Shown here one piece after another: positions 17,172 through 25,579 of a stretch of 64,000 nucleotides of DNA. Numbering within the stretch: the stretch's first letter is position 1; every line of letters starts with the position of its first letter. The notes below the pieces were generated by a model. That model worked only from the letters and a program-made list of their open reading frames with translations. It searched no databases and was not told where the DNA came from. Position numbers and translations under genes: made by a program. Source of the DNA: DATBLE01 sp963791425 (lineage in GTDB: Bacteria; Actinomycetota; Thermoleophilia; Gaiellales; Gaiellaceae); contig CAWBSE010000003.1 in NCBI GenBank assembly GCA_963791425.1, positions 1,254,163 through 1,318,162 on the forward strand. The letters are read 5' to 3'.

Positions 17172-17992
17172 CCGGTCTCCCAGTCGCCGCGGAAGCGAGC
17201 CTGGTACCGGGCCGGCGGCTGCGGCGCCTGCGTCTCGATCCACCGCACCGGCGCGTCGGACCGGTTGGTGAAGGCGTGCATGCTCGCGGCGCTGCTCCAG
17301 CAGTAGTCGCCGGCGCGCAGGTGGTGGGTCGTCCCGTCGAGGACCGCCTCGATCTCGCCGTCGACGAAGAAGAACGACTCCTCGAACGGATGGTCGTGCT
17401 CCTTGATCAGGCCGCCGGGGACGTACTGGACGACGAAGAGGTTGAACTGGCTCGCGCCGGACTCCTTGTCGATCAGCATCGTCAGCGACGCGCCGCCGAC
17501 GTTCGCGGCGCCGAACCCGGCGAGCCCGATCGTGTCGCTCGGCGGTGGAAGCGCGCCGGCGTCGAAGTGCCCGCGATGGAAGGGGACGTCGGAGCCGGGC
17601 TCCGCCGGCGGCTCGGTGAGGAAGGTCGTGTCGGCGAAGCCGTCCGAGCCCTGCGGGGCGCCGAGCTCGTACCAGCGCACGGTCGTGCCCGAGCGGTTCG
17701 CGAGCGCGTGCGCGACGCCGTGGGGAACGAAGGCGAAGTCGTCGGACGCGAGCGCCTCGTCGACTCCGGCGACGCTCAGCACGAGGTCGCCCTCGAGCAC
17801 GTAGATCGCCTCCTCGTACGCGTGGGCGTGCAGCTCCACCTGCCCGCCGGGCGCGAGTTCGGCGACCGCGACGACCTGATGGACCGATCCCGCCGCGCGG
17901 TCGACGATCGGGAAACGCGTGTACCCGTCGGCGTGCGCGGCGTAGACACCGGGGCTCGAACGGGTCTCGGCGAGGGTGCCGGAGTGGTGCAC
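17168..17992 (-). CDS. Bicupin protein, paralogue of the 10.6 kb bicupin
   Basis: 274 residues with two cupin domains: ELHAHAYEEAIYVLEGDLVL in the first and KEHDHPFEESFFFVDGEIEAV in the second, each with the HxH...E ligand pattern. It has the same two-domain order and similar C-terminal RWIET ending as the gene at 10594-11535, so the two are probably old paralogues. GTG 17992 gives a start that leads directly into the domain. The reaction is unknown. Confidence 0.82.
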   Translation of the reverse strand: MHHSGTLAETRSSPGVYAAHADGYTRFPIVDRAAGSVHQVVAVAELAPGGQVELHAHAYEEAIYVLEGDLVLSVAGVDEALASDDFAFVPHGVAHALANRSGTTVRWYELGAPQGSDGFADTTFLTEPPAEPGSDVPFHRGHFDAGALPPPSDTIGLAGFGAANVGGASLTMLIDKESGASQFNLFVVQYVPGGLIKEHDHPFEESFFFVDGEIEAVLDGTTHHLRAGDYCWSSAASMHAFTNRSDAPVRWIETQAPQPPARYQARFRGDWETG

Positions 17993-18082
17993 AGCGCCAG
18001 GATACGACGGCAACGGTTGCCCGGGACTCGCTCGAACGTCATAGGCTTCCCGGGAACCGACCCGTCCACGAGGAGAGCCCAC

Positions 18083-19186
18083 ATGCCACGGAAGATCGTC
18101 GACACCATTCTCCCGACCACGATGGTCGGGTCGTACCCGCGCCCGCGCTGGTTCGGGCAGCAGCTCCTCGGCCGCGACGTGAGGGTCGCGTTCAAGGAGG
18201 CCGCGCACGAGGAGGCCTACCACGACGCCACACATTCGGTCCTCCACGACCAGGAGGAAGCCGGCCTCGACATCGTCACCGACGGGCAGATGTCGTACGA
18301 CGACTACGTCGGCGGGATCGGCTCGTTCTGCTGGTACATGTACGAGCGGATCGGCGGCTTCGACCCGGCCCGCGAGGAGCACCCCTCGGTCACCCAGGAG
18401 AGCGAGCACAACAGGGTCAACGACCTGCTCACCGACTGGGGCGGCGTGATCAACAGCGGCCCGGTCACGCGCGGCCCGATCCGCCTCGTCGACCTGTACA
18501 AGATCGCCAGCAAGTACACGGACAAGCCGATCAAGGTCTCGGTCGGCGCCGGCCCGGTGAACCTGGCCTGGCACGTCTACTTCCAGCACTACAAGGATCC
18601 GCAGGAGCTCTGCTACGCGCTGGCGCCGATCTTCAACGCCGAGATGAAGGACCTCGTCGAGGCGGGCGCGCAGTACCTGCAGCTCGAGGACCTCGGGGCC
18701 TGGCTGCCGCTGTTCACCGGCGAGGAGTCCGACTACGAGTGGATCCGCGACGTGATCGGCAAGTGCTGCGAGGGCGTCGACGCGAAGATCGGCTGGCACT
18801 TCTGCTTCGGCAACGCCTGGGGCAACGACATCCTCAGCGCGAACTTCCCCGACGGCTACCAGACCGTGCTGCCGTACTTCTGGGACACGCCGGGGATCGA
18901 CGAGTTCGTCCTCGACTACGCGAACCGGAACATGGCGGGCGTCGAGTTCCTGGCGAACCTGCCGGAGGACAAATCGGTCCAGGCCGGCGTGCTCGACATC
19001 CGCTCGATGATGATCGAGTCGCCCGAGCTGGTCGCGGAACGTGCCCGCAAGGTGCTGGAGCACGTCCCGGCCGACCGCGTCACCCTCTCGACCGACTGCG
19101 GGATGAAGTCGCTGCCGCGGCTGGTCGCGAAGATGAAGCTGAAGGCGCTCGCCGACGGCGCGAAGATCGTCCGCGACGAGCTCTAG
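18083..19186 (+). CDS. MetE-like cobalamin-independent methyltransferase domain protein
   Basis: 367 residues resembling only the C-terminal catalytic barrel of MetE. Candidate zinc ligands are visible: GWHFCFGN (His/Cys), LQLEDLG (Glu) and STDCGMKS (Cys). The N-terminal half of true MetE is absent, so it is a core-MetE type methyltransferase that may use a methyl-corrinoid or another methyl donor. AGGAGAG lies 8 bases before ATG 18083. The neighbouring dehydrogenases and cupins suggest a role in degrading a methylated compound; this is inference. Confidence 0.82.
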   Translation: MPRKIVDTILPTTMVGSYPRPRWFGQQLLGRDVRVAFKEAAHEEAYHDATHSVLHDQEEAGLDIVTDGQMSYDDYVGGIGSFCWYMYERIGGFDPAREEHPSVTQESEHNRVNDLLTDWGGVINSGPVTRGPIRLVDLYKIASKYTDKPIKVSVGAGPVNLAWHVYFQHYKDPQELCYALAPIFNAEMKDLVEAGAQYLQLEDLGAWLPLFTGEESDYEWIRDVIGKCCEGVDAKIGWHFCFGNAWGNDILSANFPDGYQTVLPYFWDTPGIDEFVLDYANRNMAGVEFLANLPEDKSVQAGVLDIRSMMIESPELVAERARKVLEHVPADRVTLSTDCGMKSLPRLVAKMKLKALADGAKIVRDEL

Positions 19187-19191
19187 CTCTC

Positions 19192-19581
19192 CTAGCTCCC
19201 GAACTCAGTCCGCCGCTCCAGGTCGCGCTCCGGGTCGACGAGGTGCCCGTCGCGCTCGACATATCCGTCCTTGCCGCCGACGACGATCACGACGAGATCG
19301 TCGTCGCCGGCGTTGGAGAACTTGCGCGGCGTCGTCGACTCGACGTAGGCGAGTGAGCCCGGCCCGAGCTCGCGCACCTCGCCGCCGACCTCGAACCGCG
19401 CCGTCCCCTGGTGGACGAAGTACAGCTCGTCCTGGGTGTCGTGGAAGTGCAGGAACCCGTCGTACCCGGGCGGCATCACCAGGGCGTTCGCGCCGAACGC
19501 CGTCACGCCCATCTCCTTGCGGATCTTGCGGAACCCGTAGCCCTCGCCGAGCTCGTCGAGGGAGCTGATCGCGTAGCTCAC
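19192..19581 (-). CDS. Single-domain cupin protein
   Basis: 129 residues forming one cupin barrel with LHFHDTQDELYFVHQGTARF as the metal-ligand motif (HxH...E) and the second motif around GPGSLAYVESTTPRKF. It converges on the MetE-like gene (5-base gap) and starts at ATG 19581, divergent from the CopC-CopD gene 39 bases away. The fourth cupin-containing gene of the region. Function unknown. Confidence 0.8.
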   Translation of the reverse strand: MSYAISSLDELGEGYGFRKIRKEMGVTAFGANALVMPPGYDGFLHFHDTQDELYFVHQGTARFEVGGEVRELGPGSLAYVESTTPRKFSNAGDDDLVVIVVGGKDGYVERDGHLVDPERDLERRTEFGS

Positions 19582-19620
19582 GTCACACCTCCTGGTCGGG
19601 GAACAGCATCATCCCTCGGA

Positions 19621-21573
19621 GTGCTCCTCCGGCGCGCCACGATCATCGCGCTCGTCCTCGCCTTCGTCTTCCCGGCGGCGGCGTCCGCCCACGCGCGGCT
19701 GGTCGGCTCGAAGCCGGCCGACGGCGCCGTGCTGACGAACGCCCCGAACGACGTGAAGCTCCTCTTCGACGACGAGATCCGCCCGGCCGGCGGCGACCGC
19801 GCGATCGACGCGCAGGGACGATCGGTGCTCGGCGGCCCCGCACACCGGCTCCCCGGGAACGACCGCGCGCTCGTCGTCCCGCTCCGGCCCGGCCTGCCGC
19901 ACGGGGCGTACACCGTGCGCTGGCGCGCCGTCTCGAACGACGGCCACGTCGAGACGGGAGTGCTCGCGTTCGCCGTCGGGGCGGGCCAGCCGCGTCCCGT
20001 GGCGACGCTCTCCGCGGGCGGCGGCCCGTCGGCCGCATCGATCGCCCTCCGCTTCCTCTTTCTCGCGGGCGTGCTCATCGCCGGCGGCGCCGCGCTCACC
20101 GGCCGCTTCCTGCTCGAGCCGGCCGGCCGGCGGCTGGAGACCGCGGTGGTCGCGGGCGGGATGGTGCTGATCGCCGGCGGTGGCTTCGGGCTGCTCGCGA
20201 TCGAGCCTGCCGCCGACGCCACACGGTTCGGCCGCGTCGTCGAGACCGCCGCGATCGTCGCGCTCGTCGGGGGAGCGGCGGCGCTCGCCTCGATCGCGAT
20301 CCCGCCGCTGTCGCTCCTCGTCACGGTGCTCGGCGTCTTCGAGCTCGCGGCGCCCACCCTGTCCGGCCACGCGCTCGACCCGCGCCACCTGCGGTCGCTG
20401 GTCGCGCTCGCCGACTTCGTCCACGTGGCCGCCGCCGCGGTCTGGATCGGCGGCCTCGTCCTGCTCGTCGCGAGCGGCAGCCGCCGCGCCCGCGAGCGCT
20501 TTCCGACCCTTGCCGTCGGCGCGCTGATCGTCCTCGGCGTGGCGGCGATCCCGCGCGCGATCGCCGCCTTCCCGTCGCTCGCCTCGGTCGTGCACACCTC
20601 GTACGGCCAGACGCTCATCGTCAAGACCGCCGTGCTCGTCGCGGTGCTCGCGCTCGCCTGGCTGAACCGCCGCCGGATCGCCCGCGCCGGCCTCGGCGCC
20701 GAGCTCGCGCTCCTCGCCGGCCTGATCGTCACCGTCGCCGTCCTCACCGACCTGCGCCCGCCCCCGCGTGCCGGTGCTGCCGCGAAACCGGTCGCGGCCC
20801 GGCCGCTGCCACCGCCCCCGGGCGCCGTCGTGCTCGGCGGCCAGGACGACGACATCGCCGTCGGCCTCGCAGCCACGCCGCAGGGGAAGGACGTCGGCGT
20901 CCGCGTCACCGCGCTCGGCATCGACGGCAAGGGCGTCGACGGCCTCCAGGTTCGCATCGCCGGGGCCGACGCAGACCCCTGCGGCCCCGGGTGCTACGCC
21001 CGCACGATCGCGCTCCCGGCGCCGCCCCGGTACGTCGACGTCGCGCTCCAGGGCGCCGGCGTGAGGAGCAAGACCGTCCGCTTCACGCTCCCACGCGTCT
21101 GGCCGGCGCCCGCGGCGGCGGCGCTCGTCACCCGCGCCGACCGGATGTTCCGCGCCCTGCGCACGCTCGTCATCCACGAGCACCTCGCGTCGAACTCGAG
21201 GAACTTCCTCGACACCGTGTACAAGGTGCAGGCGCCGAACCGGCTCGCGTACCGGATCGCCGGCGTCGCCCAGGCCGTCGTCATCGGCGGCACCCGCTGG
21301 GACAAGCTCGCCGGCGGCCGCTGGGAGCGCTCGCAGACGCAGCCGCTCCGTCAGCCCGAGCCGTTCTGGGGGCCCGACCCGCGCCTGAACGCGCACCTGA
21401 TCGGGCCGAACCGCCTCTCGTTCTACGACCCGAAGATCCCGGCGTGGTTCGAGCTGACGCTCGACCCGAAGACCGGCCGCATGGTCGCGCTACACATGAC
21501 CGCGCAGGCGCACTTCATGCGGCACCGCTACTCCGGGTTCGACGAGCCGCTCGAGATCGTCCCGCCGAAGTAG
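19621..21573 (+). CDS. CopC-CopD fusion copper-handling membrane protein with extra C-terminal domain
   Basis: About 650 residues. A signal peptide (ALVLAFVFPAAASA) ends just before HARLVGSKP, so the mature N terminus begins with the His used for copper by CopC. A CopC domain (to about residue 125) is followed by a CopD-like block of about eight membrane segments (about 140-385). A soluble tail of about 260 residues follows, rich in Trp/Arg (RMFRALRTLVIHEHL... to MRHRYSGFDEPL), which I do not recognise and which is not part of standard CopC/CopD. GTG 19621 is the only start directly before the signal. Confidence 0.82.
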   Translation: MLLRRATIIALVLAFVFPAAASAHARLVGSKPADGAVLTNAPNDVKLLFDDEIRPAGGDRAIDAQGRSVLGGPAHRLPGNDRALVVPLRPGLPHGAYTVRWRAVSNDGHVETGVLAFAVGAGQPRPVATLSAGGGPSAASIALRFLFLAGVLIAGGAALTGRFLLEPAGRRLETAVVAGGMVLIAGGGFGLLAIEPAADATRFGRVVETAAIVALVGGAAALASIAIPPLSLLVTVLGVFELAAPTLSGHALDPRHLRSLVALADFVHVAAAAVWIGGLVLLVASGSRRARERFPTLAVGALIVLGVAAIPRAIAAFPSLASVVHTSYGQTLIVKTAVLVAVLALAWLNRRRIARAGLGAELALLAGLIVTVAVLTDLRPPPRAGAAAKPVAARPLPPPPGAVVLGGQDDDIAVGLAATPQGKDVGVRVTALGIDGKGVDGLQVRIAGADADPCGPGCYARTIALPAPPRYVDVALQGAGVRSKTVRFTLPRVWPAPAAAALVTRADRMFRALRTLVIHEHLASNSRNFLDTVYKVQAPNRLAYRIAGVAQAVVIGGTRWDKLAGGRWERSQTQPLRQPEPFWGPDPRLNAHLIGPNRLSFYDPKIPAWFELTLDPKTGRMVALHMTAQAHFMRHRYSGFDEPLEIVPPK

Positions 21574-21636
21574 ACGCAACACAGCCTTAACAGAGGCGCT
21601 ACCCACTCTCAACACGGCCAGGGTTATCAATGAGGC

Positions 21637-22746
21637 GTGGCAGGGCGTACGCGCATCCTCGCGGCCGTCGGCGCGCTGTTCGTCGCCGCTGTTCTGGGCG
21701 CCGGGCTGGCGCTGGGCGGCGCCGCCGCGTTCGGCGGCATCGGGCGGAAGACGACCACTGTCCGCCAGATCGAGGCGGCGGTCTCCCCGGTGTCGGCGTC
21801 GTTCACCGCGGCAAAGTCGCTCTCGATCAACGACATCTACCGGCGCGCCGCCCCCGGCGTCGTCCAGGTTCAGCAGCAGAAGCAGTCGCTCGGCTCCGGC
21901 TTCGTCGTCGACAAGGCGGGCCACATCGTCACGAACTTCCACCTCATCGACGGCGCGAAGCAGGTCCGCGTCAGCTTCTCCAACGGCGCCAGCATGAAGG
22001 CAACGATCGTCGGCACCGACCCGTCCAGCGACCTGGCCGTCCTGAAGATCGACGCCAGCTCGCGCGCACTGACGCCGCTCCCCCTCGGCGACTCGGATGC
22101 GATACGGGTCGGTGACCCGGTCGTCGCGATCGGCAACCCGTTCGGCCTCGACCGCACCGTCACGGCCGGGATCGTCAGCGCGATCCAGCGCGCGATCACC
22201 GCGCCGAACGGCTACACGATCGACCACGTCGTCCAGACCGACGCCGCGATCAACCACGGCAACTCCGGCGGCCCGCTGCTGAACGGCCGCGGCGAGGTGG
22301 TCGGCGTCAACTCGCAGATCGAGACAGGCTTCGCCGTCCCGTCGAACACGGTGAAGACCGTGATCGCGCAGTTGATCCGCCAGGGCAAGATCGACCGCGC
22401 GTTCCTCGGGATCAGCGCCGTGCCGATCACCCGTGATCTCGCCCGGGTCTTCCGCCTGCCGGTCGCCCGCGGCCTGCTCGTGCAGAGCGTGCAGCCCGGC
22501 AGCGGCGCCTCGAGGACCGGCCTGAAGGCCGGAACGACCCAGGTCGTGCTCGCGGGCGAGAGCTACAACCTCGGCGGGGACATCCTCGTCCAGGCCGGGG
22601 GCAGTTCCGTCGCGAGCCTGAGCACGCTCCGCGACGTCGTCGCCGCGAAGAAGCCCGGCGACACCGTTCGGCTCGTCGTCTTCCGGCAGGGGAAGAAGAC
22701 GAACCTCGACGTGAAGCTCGGGAGGCAGCCCGGAGTCCAGGGCTAG
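21637..22746 (+). CDS. HtrA/DegP-type serine protease with PDZ domain
   Basis: 369 residues: a N-terminal membrane anchor (about 8-33), a trypsin-like domain with His (IVTNFHLIDG), Asp (DPSSDLAVLKID) and Ser (HGNSGGPLLNG), and a C-terminal PDZ domain (RGLLVQSVQPGSGASRTGLKAG). Such proteases degrade or sense misfolded proteins outside the membrane. It starts at GTG 21637 and is followed by two strong hairpins. Position beside CopC-CopD and the SigR-like system fits an envelope-stress block. Confidence 0.92.
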   Translation: MAGRTRILAAVGALFVAAVLGAGLALGGAAAFGGIGRKTTTVRQIEAAVSPVSASFTAAKSLSINDIYRRAAPGVVQVQQQKQSLGSGFVVDKAGHIVTNFHLIDGAKQVRVSFSNGASMKATIVGTDPSSDLAVLKIDASSRALTPLPLGDSDAIRVGDPVVAIGNPFGLDRTVTAGIVSAIQRAITAPNGYTIDHVVQTDAAINHGNSGGPLLNGRGEVVGVNSQIETGFAVPSNTVKTVIAQLIRQGKIDRAFLGISAVPITRDLARVFRLPVARGLLVQSVQPGSGASRTGLKAGTTQVVLAGESYNLGGDILVQAGGSSVASLSTLRDVVAAKKPGDTVRLVVFRQGKKTNLDVKLGRQPGVQG

Positions 22747-22784
22747 GCCACCCCACGAGACCGCCGCGCGAGCGGCGGACCGAA

Positions 22785-22816
22785 GAAGGCCCCCGAACGC
22801 CTGCCCGGGGGCCTTC
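22785..22816 (+). terminator. Hairpin, first of a tandem pair
   Basis: AAGGCCCCCG pairs with CGGGGGCCTT across a short loop. No T-run follows this copy. Confidence 0.6.
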
Positions 22817-22823
22817 CCAAGAC

Positions 22824-22863
22824 GAAGGCCCCCGATCGCCTGCCCGGGGGCCTTCGCCTTTTT
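22824..22863 (+). terminator. Rho-independent terminator after the HtrA gene
   Basis: GAAGGCCCCCG pairs with CGGGGGCCTTC and is followed by GCCTTTTT. The hairpin is a near copy of the one at 22785, giving a tandem terminator. Confidence 0.85.
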
Positions 22864-22885
22864 GGTCGTCATCTACCCTGGTCGC

Positions 22886-23251
22886 GTGTCGATGGAGGAA
22901 CAGCCCGGCCGCGGCGAGTTGCTGCTCGAAGATCTCGAGCTCGAGGAGCACGAGGAGCTCTGGACCGACGACGACGATTCCGACCACACCGGCTGGTTCT
23001 GCGTCTCCACCAACCCGTTCCCGTGTCCCGCTCCCGGCTGCACGTTCGTCGCCGAGTTCATGACCGCCGCGCACCTGATCCTCGTCTGGCAGGAGCGCGA
23101 CGACCCGAACCTCCTCCGCCACGCCGAGCGCGCCATGCAGGTCGGCCGCAACCCGCACGTCGTCTCGTACGAGCGGTCGTTCGGGCCGAGCGCGTCGTAC
23201 TACGCGTGGGAGGCCGCCGGCCGGCCCGTCCACGGCGTCAAGGGGAAGTGA
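22886..23251 (+). CDS. Conserved hypothetical protein with possible zinc-finger motif
   Basis: About 121 residues. The acidic N terminus (LEDLELEEHEELWTDDDD) is followed by FPCPAPGCTFVAEFMTAAH, a CxxxxC...H arrangement resembling a single C2H2-like finger, then a stretch ending in SYYAWEAAGRPVHG. I do not recognise the family. Both GTG 22886 and ATG 22892 are possible starts; either follows the terminator. Its TGA overlaps the GTG of the next gene (GTGA), so the two are probably co-translated. Confidence 0.6.
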   Translation: MSMEEQPGRGELLLEDLELEEHEELWTDDDDSDHTGWFCVSTNPFPCPAPGCTFVAEFMTAAHLILVWQERDDPNLLRHAERAMQVGRNPHVVSYERSFGPSASYYAWEAAGRPVHGVKGK

Positions 23252-24213
23252 GAACCGAAGCCGAGCCGACGGTCGGAGTCGAGGAGGAGCTGTTCTTCGT
23301 CGACGCGGAGACGCTCGAGGTCGCGCCGGGATTCTCGCGCGTGGTCGGCGAGGGCGACGAGCGCGTCAAGGCCGAGCTGTTCGAGAGCCTCGTCGAGCTG
23401 GCGACACCCGCGCTGCCCGACGCGTCCGCCGTCCTCGAGGAGCTGAGGCGGATGCGCGCCGCGATCGCCGAGCGCGCCGCCGCGCACGGGTTGCGCATCT
23501 ACGCCGCGGGGGCGCATCCGCTCGCCCGCGGCGCCGACCAGGTGATCGTCCCCCGGCCGCGCTACCGGAAGCTGGCGAAGTCGTTCGGCGACGCGGTCTG
23601 GCAGCAGCTCGTCTGCGGCCTGCACGTCCACGTCTCGGTGCCCGACGAGGACACCGCGCTCCGCGCCTTCGAGTGGGTCGTGCCGTGGCTGCCGACGCTG
23701 CTCGCCCTCTCGGCGAACTCGCCGTTCGCGGAAGGCGCCGACACCGGCTTCCGCTCCGAGCGTGCGCAGCGGCTCCTGCTCCTGCCGACCGGCGGGACAC
23801 CTCCCGTCCTCCGCAGCTGGGACGACTGGCGCGCCGCACCCGACCGCCACTTCGACGCGTGGCCGCGGCCCGAGTACGGGACGCTCGAGGTGCGCGTGAT
23901 GGACATGCAGACCGACGTGCGCCGAACGGCCGGCTTTGCCGCAATCGTGCGCGCGCTCCTCTTAACAGTGCCTGGCACTGTCAAGACGCCCTACGACCGC
24001 GAGCTCTACGCGATTCGTCGCGACGCCGCCTCCCGGATTCCCCCGGATCCGGAGGAGGTCGAGGCACTCGCCTCGGTCGTCGACGTGGCCCTCCACGGCG
24101 AGGAGCGCGAGCTCGCCCACCTCGTCCTCGAAGGCCGGCCCGAGGCCGAGCGCCAGCTCGAGCTCGGGATCGCGGCAACGCTGGAGGACGTGGCCGCGCG
24201 GACGGTACGCTAG
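23248..24213 (+). CDS. GCS2-family carboxylate-amine ligase (YbdK-like)
   Basis: 321 residues. The N terminus GVEEELFFVD, the VCGLHVHVSVPD motif and the LEVRVMDMQTD motif are those of the GCS2 glutamate-cysteine ligase group. Members make gamma-glutamyl-amine or gamma-glutamyl-cysteine bonds with ATP. The protein is shorter than typical YbdK (about 370 residues), apparently by compaction of the middle region. GTG 23248 overlaps the previous stop. Proximity to a SigR-like sigma factor would fit thiol synthesis, but the actual substrate is not shown. Confidence 0.82.
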   Translation: MRTEAEPTVGVEEELFFVDAETLEVAPGFSRVVGEGDERVKAELFESLVELATPALPDASAVLEELRRMRAAIAERAAAHGLRIYAAGAHPLARGADQVIVPRPRYRKLAKSFGDAVWQQLVCGLHVHVSVPDEDTALRAFEWVVPWLPTLLALSANSPFAEGADTGFRSERAQRLLLLPTGGTPPVLRSWDDWRAAPDRHFDAWPRPEYGTLEVRVMDMQTDVRRTAGFAAIVRALLLTVPGTVKTPYDRELYAIRRDAASRIPPDPEEVEALASVVDVALHGEERELAHLVLEGRPEAERQLELGIAATLEDVAARTVR

Positions 24214-24220
24214 GCGCGCT

Positions 24221-24439
24221 GTGGCGATCCAGACCGAGACGATCCAGGTGAGCGGCGTCCGCTGCGAGCGGTGCGTCATGCGCCTCGGCAAGGTGCTCGA
24301 GGGAGTCGACGGGCTCGAGGCGGCGAATGCGAACCTGATGGGCGTGGTCACCGTGTCGTGGGACGACGAGCGCACCGACCGCGAGGCGATCCTCGCAGGA
24401 ATGGCGCGCGGCGGCTTTCACGAGCTCGCCGCGGTCTAG
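24221..24439 (+). CDS. HMA-domain metal-binding protein (CopZ-like)
   Basis: 72 residues forming a single heavy-metal-associated fold; the metal motif is RCERC (CxxC) preceded by VSGV, as in copper chaperones, though the usual GMxCxxC is GVRCERC. GTG 24221 lies 7 bases after the ligase stop. Together with CopC-CopD it suggests copper handling. Very likely co-transcribed with the ligase. Confidence 0.78.
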   Translation: MAIQTETIQVSGVRCERCVMRLGKVLEGVDGLEAANANLMGVVTVSWDDERTDREAILAGMARGGFHELAAV

Positions 24440-24458
24440 ATTCGACACGATCAGAAAC

Positions 24459-24488
24459 GGGAATACCCCTGCTCCCGGGGTCGTTGCT
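24459..24488 (+). promoter_or_regulatory. SigR/SigH-type promoter of the sigma-factor gene
   Basis: GGGAAT (24459-24464), an 18-base spacer and GTTGCT (24483-24488) match the actinobacterial SigR consensus GGGAAT-N18-GTT. It lies about 30 bases before the sigma gene, implying positive autoregulation. Confidence 0.8.
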
Positions 24489-24519
24489 GCCTTCTGAAAC
24501 ACGTTGCTAGGGTGGGCGA

Positions 24520-25104
24520 GTGAGCGAGATCACCCCCACCGAGCCCCAGCGACTGGCAACCGAGGCACGCGACCGCGTGCGGTTCGAGGAGGAAGCGCTT
24601 GAGCTCTCCGATCAGGTGTACCGCGTGGCGAGGCGACTCGTCAGCAGCCGCGAGGAAGCAGAAGACCTGATGCAGGAGACCTACGCGCGCGCATTCCGCA
24701 GCTGGCGCTCCTACACCCCGGGGACGAACCTTCGCGCGTGGCTGCTGCGCATCCTCACGAACCTGAACATCGACCGGGGCCGCCGCAAGCAGCGCGCGCC
24801 CGAAATGCAGCCGCTCGAGGAAGGCGACTACTTCCTCTACAACAAGCTCGAGGAGTCGTCGCGCGAGCCACGCTCCGACCAGGACGCGGTCGTCGACCGG
24901 CTCTCGCAGGACGACGTCGTCACCGCGCTCGCCGAGGTGCCGCACGACTTCCGCGACGTCGTCGTCCTCGTCGACATCGGCGACTTCACCTACCAGGACG
25001 CGGCACAGATCCTCGACATCCCGATCGGCACCGTGATGTCCCGGCTGCACCGCGGCAGGCGTATCCTTAAGACGGCACTCGCCGGCCAGGCGTCCGGAGG
25101 CTGA
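24520..25104 (+). CDS. ECF RNA polymerase sigma factor, SigR/SigH-like
   Basis: 194 residues with region 2 (DLMQETYARAFRSWRSYTPGTNLRAWLLRILTN, about 50-85) and region 4 (TYQDAAQILDIPIGTVMSRLHRGRR, about 155-180). The DIPIGTVMSRLHRGR pattern and the following ZAS anti-sigma gene match the SigR family that controls disulfide/oxidative stress responses. GTG 24520 starts the protein. A SigR-type promoter sits directly upstream. The anti-sigma ATG follows after one base, so the pair is translationally coupled. Confidence 0.92.
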   Translation: MSEITPTEPQRLATEARDRVRFEEEALELSDQVYRVARRLVSSREEAEDLMQETYARAFRSWRSYTPGTNLRAWLLRILTNLNIDRGRRKQRAPEMQPLEEGDYFLYNKLEESSREPRSDQDAVVDRLSQDDVVTALAEVPHDFRDVVVLVDIGDFTYQDAAQILDIPIGTVMSRLHRGRRILKTALAGQASGG

Positions 25105-25105
25105 G

Positions 25106-25339
25106 ATGGAATACGACGATCTCTGCGACAAGTGCGAAGAATGGATGCAGCCGTTCCTCGACCGCGAGCTCGACGACACAGAGCGCGCGAAGGCCGAGGT
25201 GCACCTCGACAAGTGCGGGTACTGCCGCAAGCGCTACCGCTTCGAGGAGAGCCTCCGGATCTTCGTCCGCGAGGTCTGCACCGAGCAAATGGATCCCGAG
25301 CTGAAGAAGCGGCTCGCGGCGCTGCGCACCCCGCTGTAG
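25106..25339 (+). CDS. ZAS-family anti-sigma factor, RsrA-like
   Basis: 77 residues. The zinc motif HLDKCGYC (HxxxCxxC, about 35-42) is present with an additional N-terminal pair CDKC (about 7-10), the layout of redox-sensitive RsrA-type anti-sigma factors in which oxidation ejects zinc and frees the sigma factor. It begins one base after the sigma stop. A strong hairpin lies about 80 bases downstream. Confidence 0.88.
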   Translation: MEYDDLCDKCEEWMQPFLDRELDDTERAKAEVHLDKCGYCRKRYRFEESLRIFVREVCTEQMDPELKKRLAALRTPL

Positions 25340-25416
25340 GTCAGCGGAAGCGTTCGGGAAGATCGTCCTGCCGGTCGACGTCGCCCAGAACGGGCCGGGA
25401 TCGGCGAAACGTTCAG

Positions 25417-25445
25417 CCCGACACCTCGGAATGCGAGGTGTCGGG
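25417..25445 (+). terminator. Hairpin terminator after the sigma/anti-sigma pair
   Basis: CCCGACACCTCG pairs with CGAGGTGTCGGG across a 5-base loop. There is no clear T-run, so termination strength is uncertain. Confidence 0.6.
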
Positions 25446-25535
25446 CCTTCCGCGAGGAGCACGCCGGGAGTACGGACTGGCCGCCGAACGATGCATCTCT
25501 CTTGCCGTACGCTGCAGCTTGGAAAGGGTTCATTT

Positions 25536-25567
25536 GCAGGCAGGTTCCGTTTCTTGCATCTGCCTGC
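25536..25567. repeat. Structured element, copy 1
   Basis: GCAGGCAG...CTGCCTGC hairpin followed by AGGCTGTCAGGC. A second copy at 49627 keeps the pairing with base changes on both sides of the stem, so the structure appears conserved. Confidence 0.55.
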
Positions 25568-25579
25568 AGGCTGTCAGGC

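Noticed and set aside
16241..19186. 981-codon plus-strand frame
   Set aside because: Only the part from ATG 18083 shows MetE homology; the upstream part is antisense to the bicupin or shadows the dehydrogenase.
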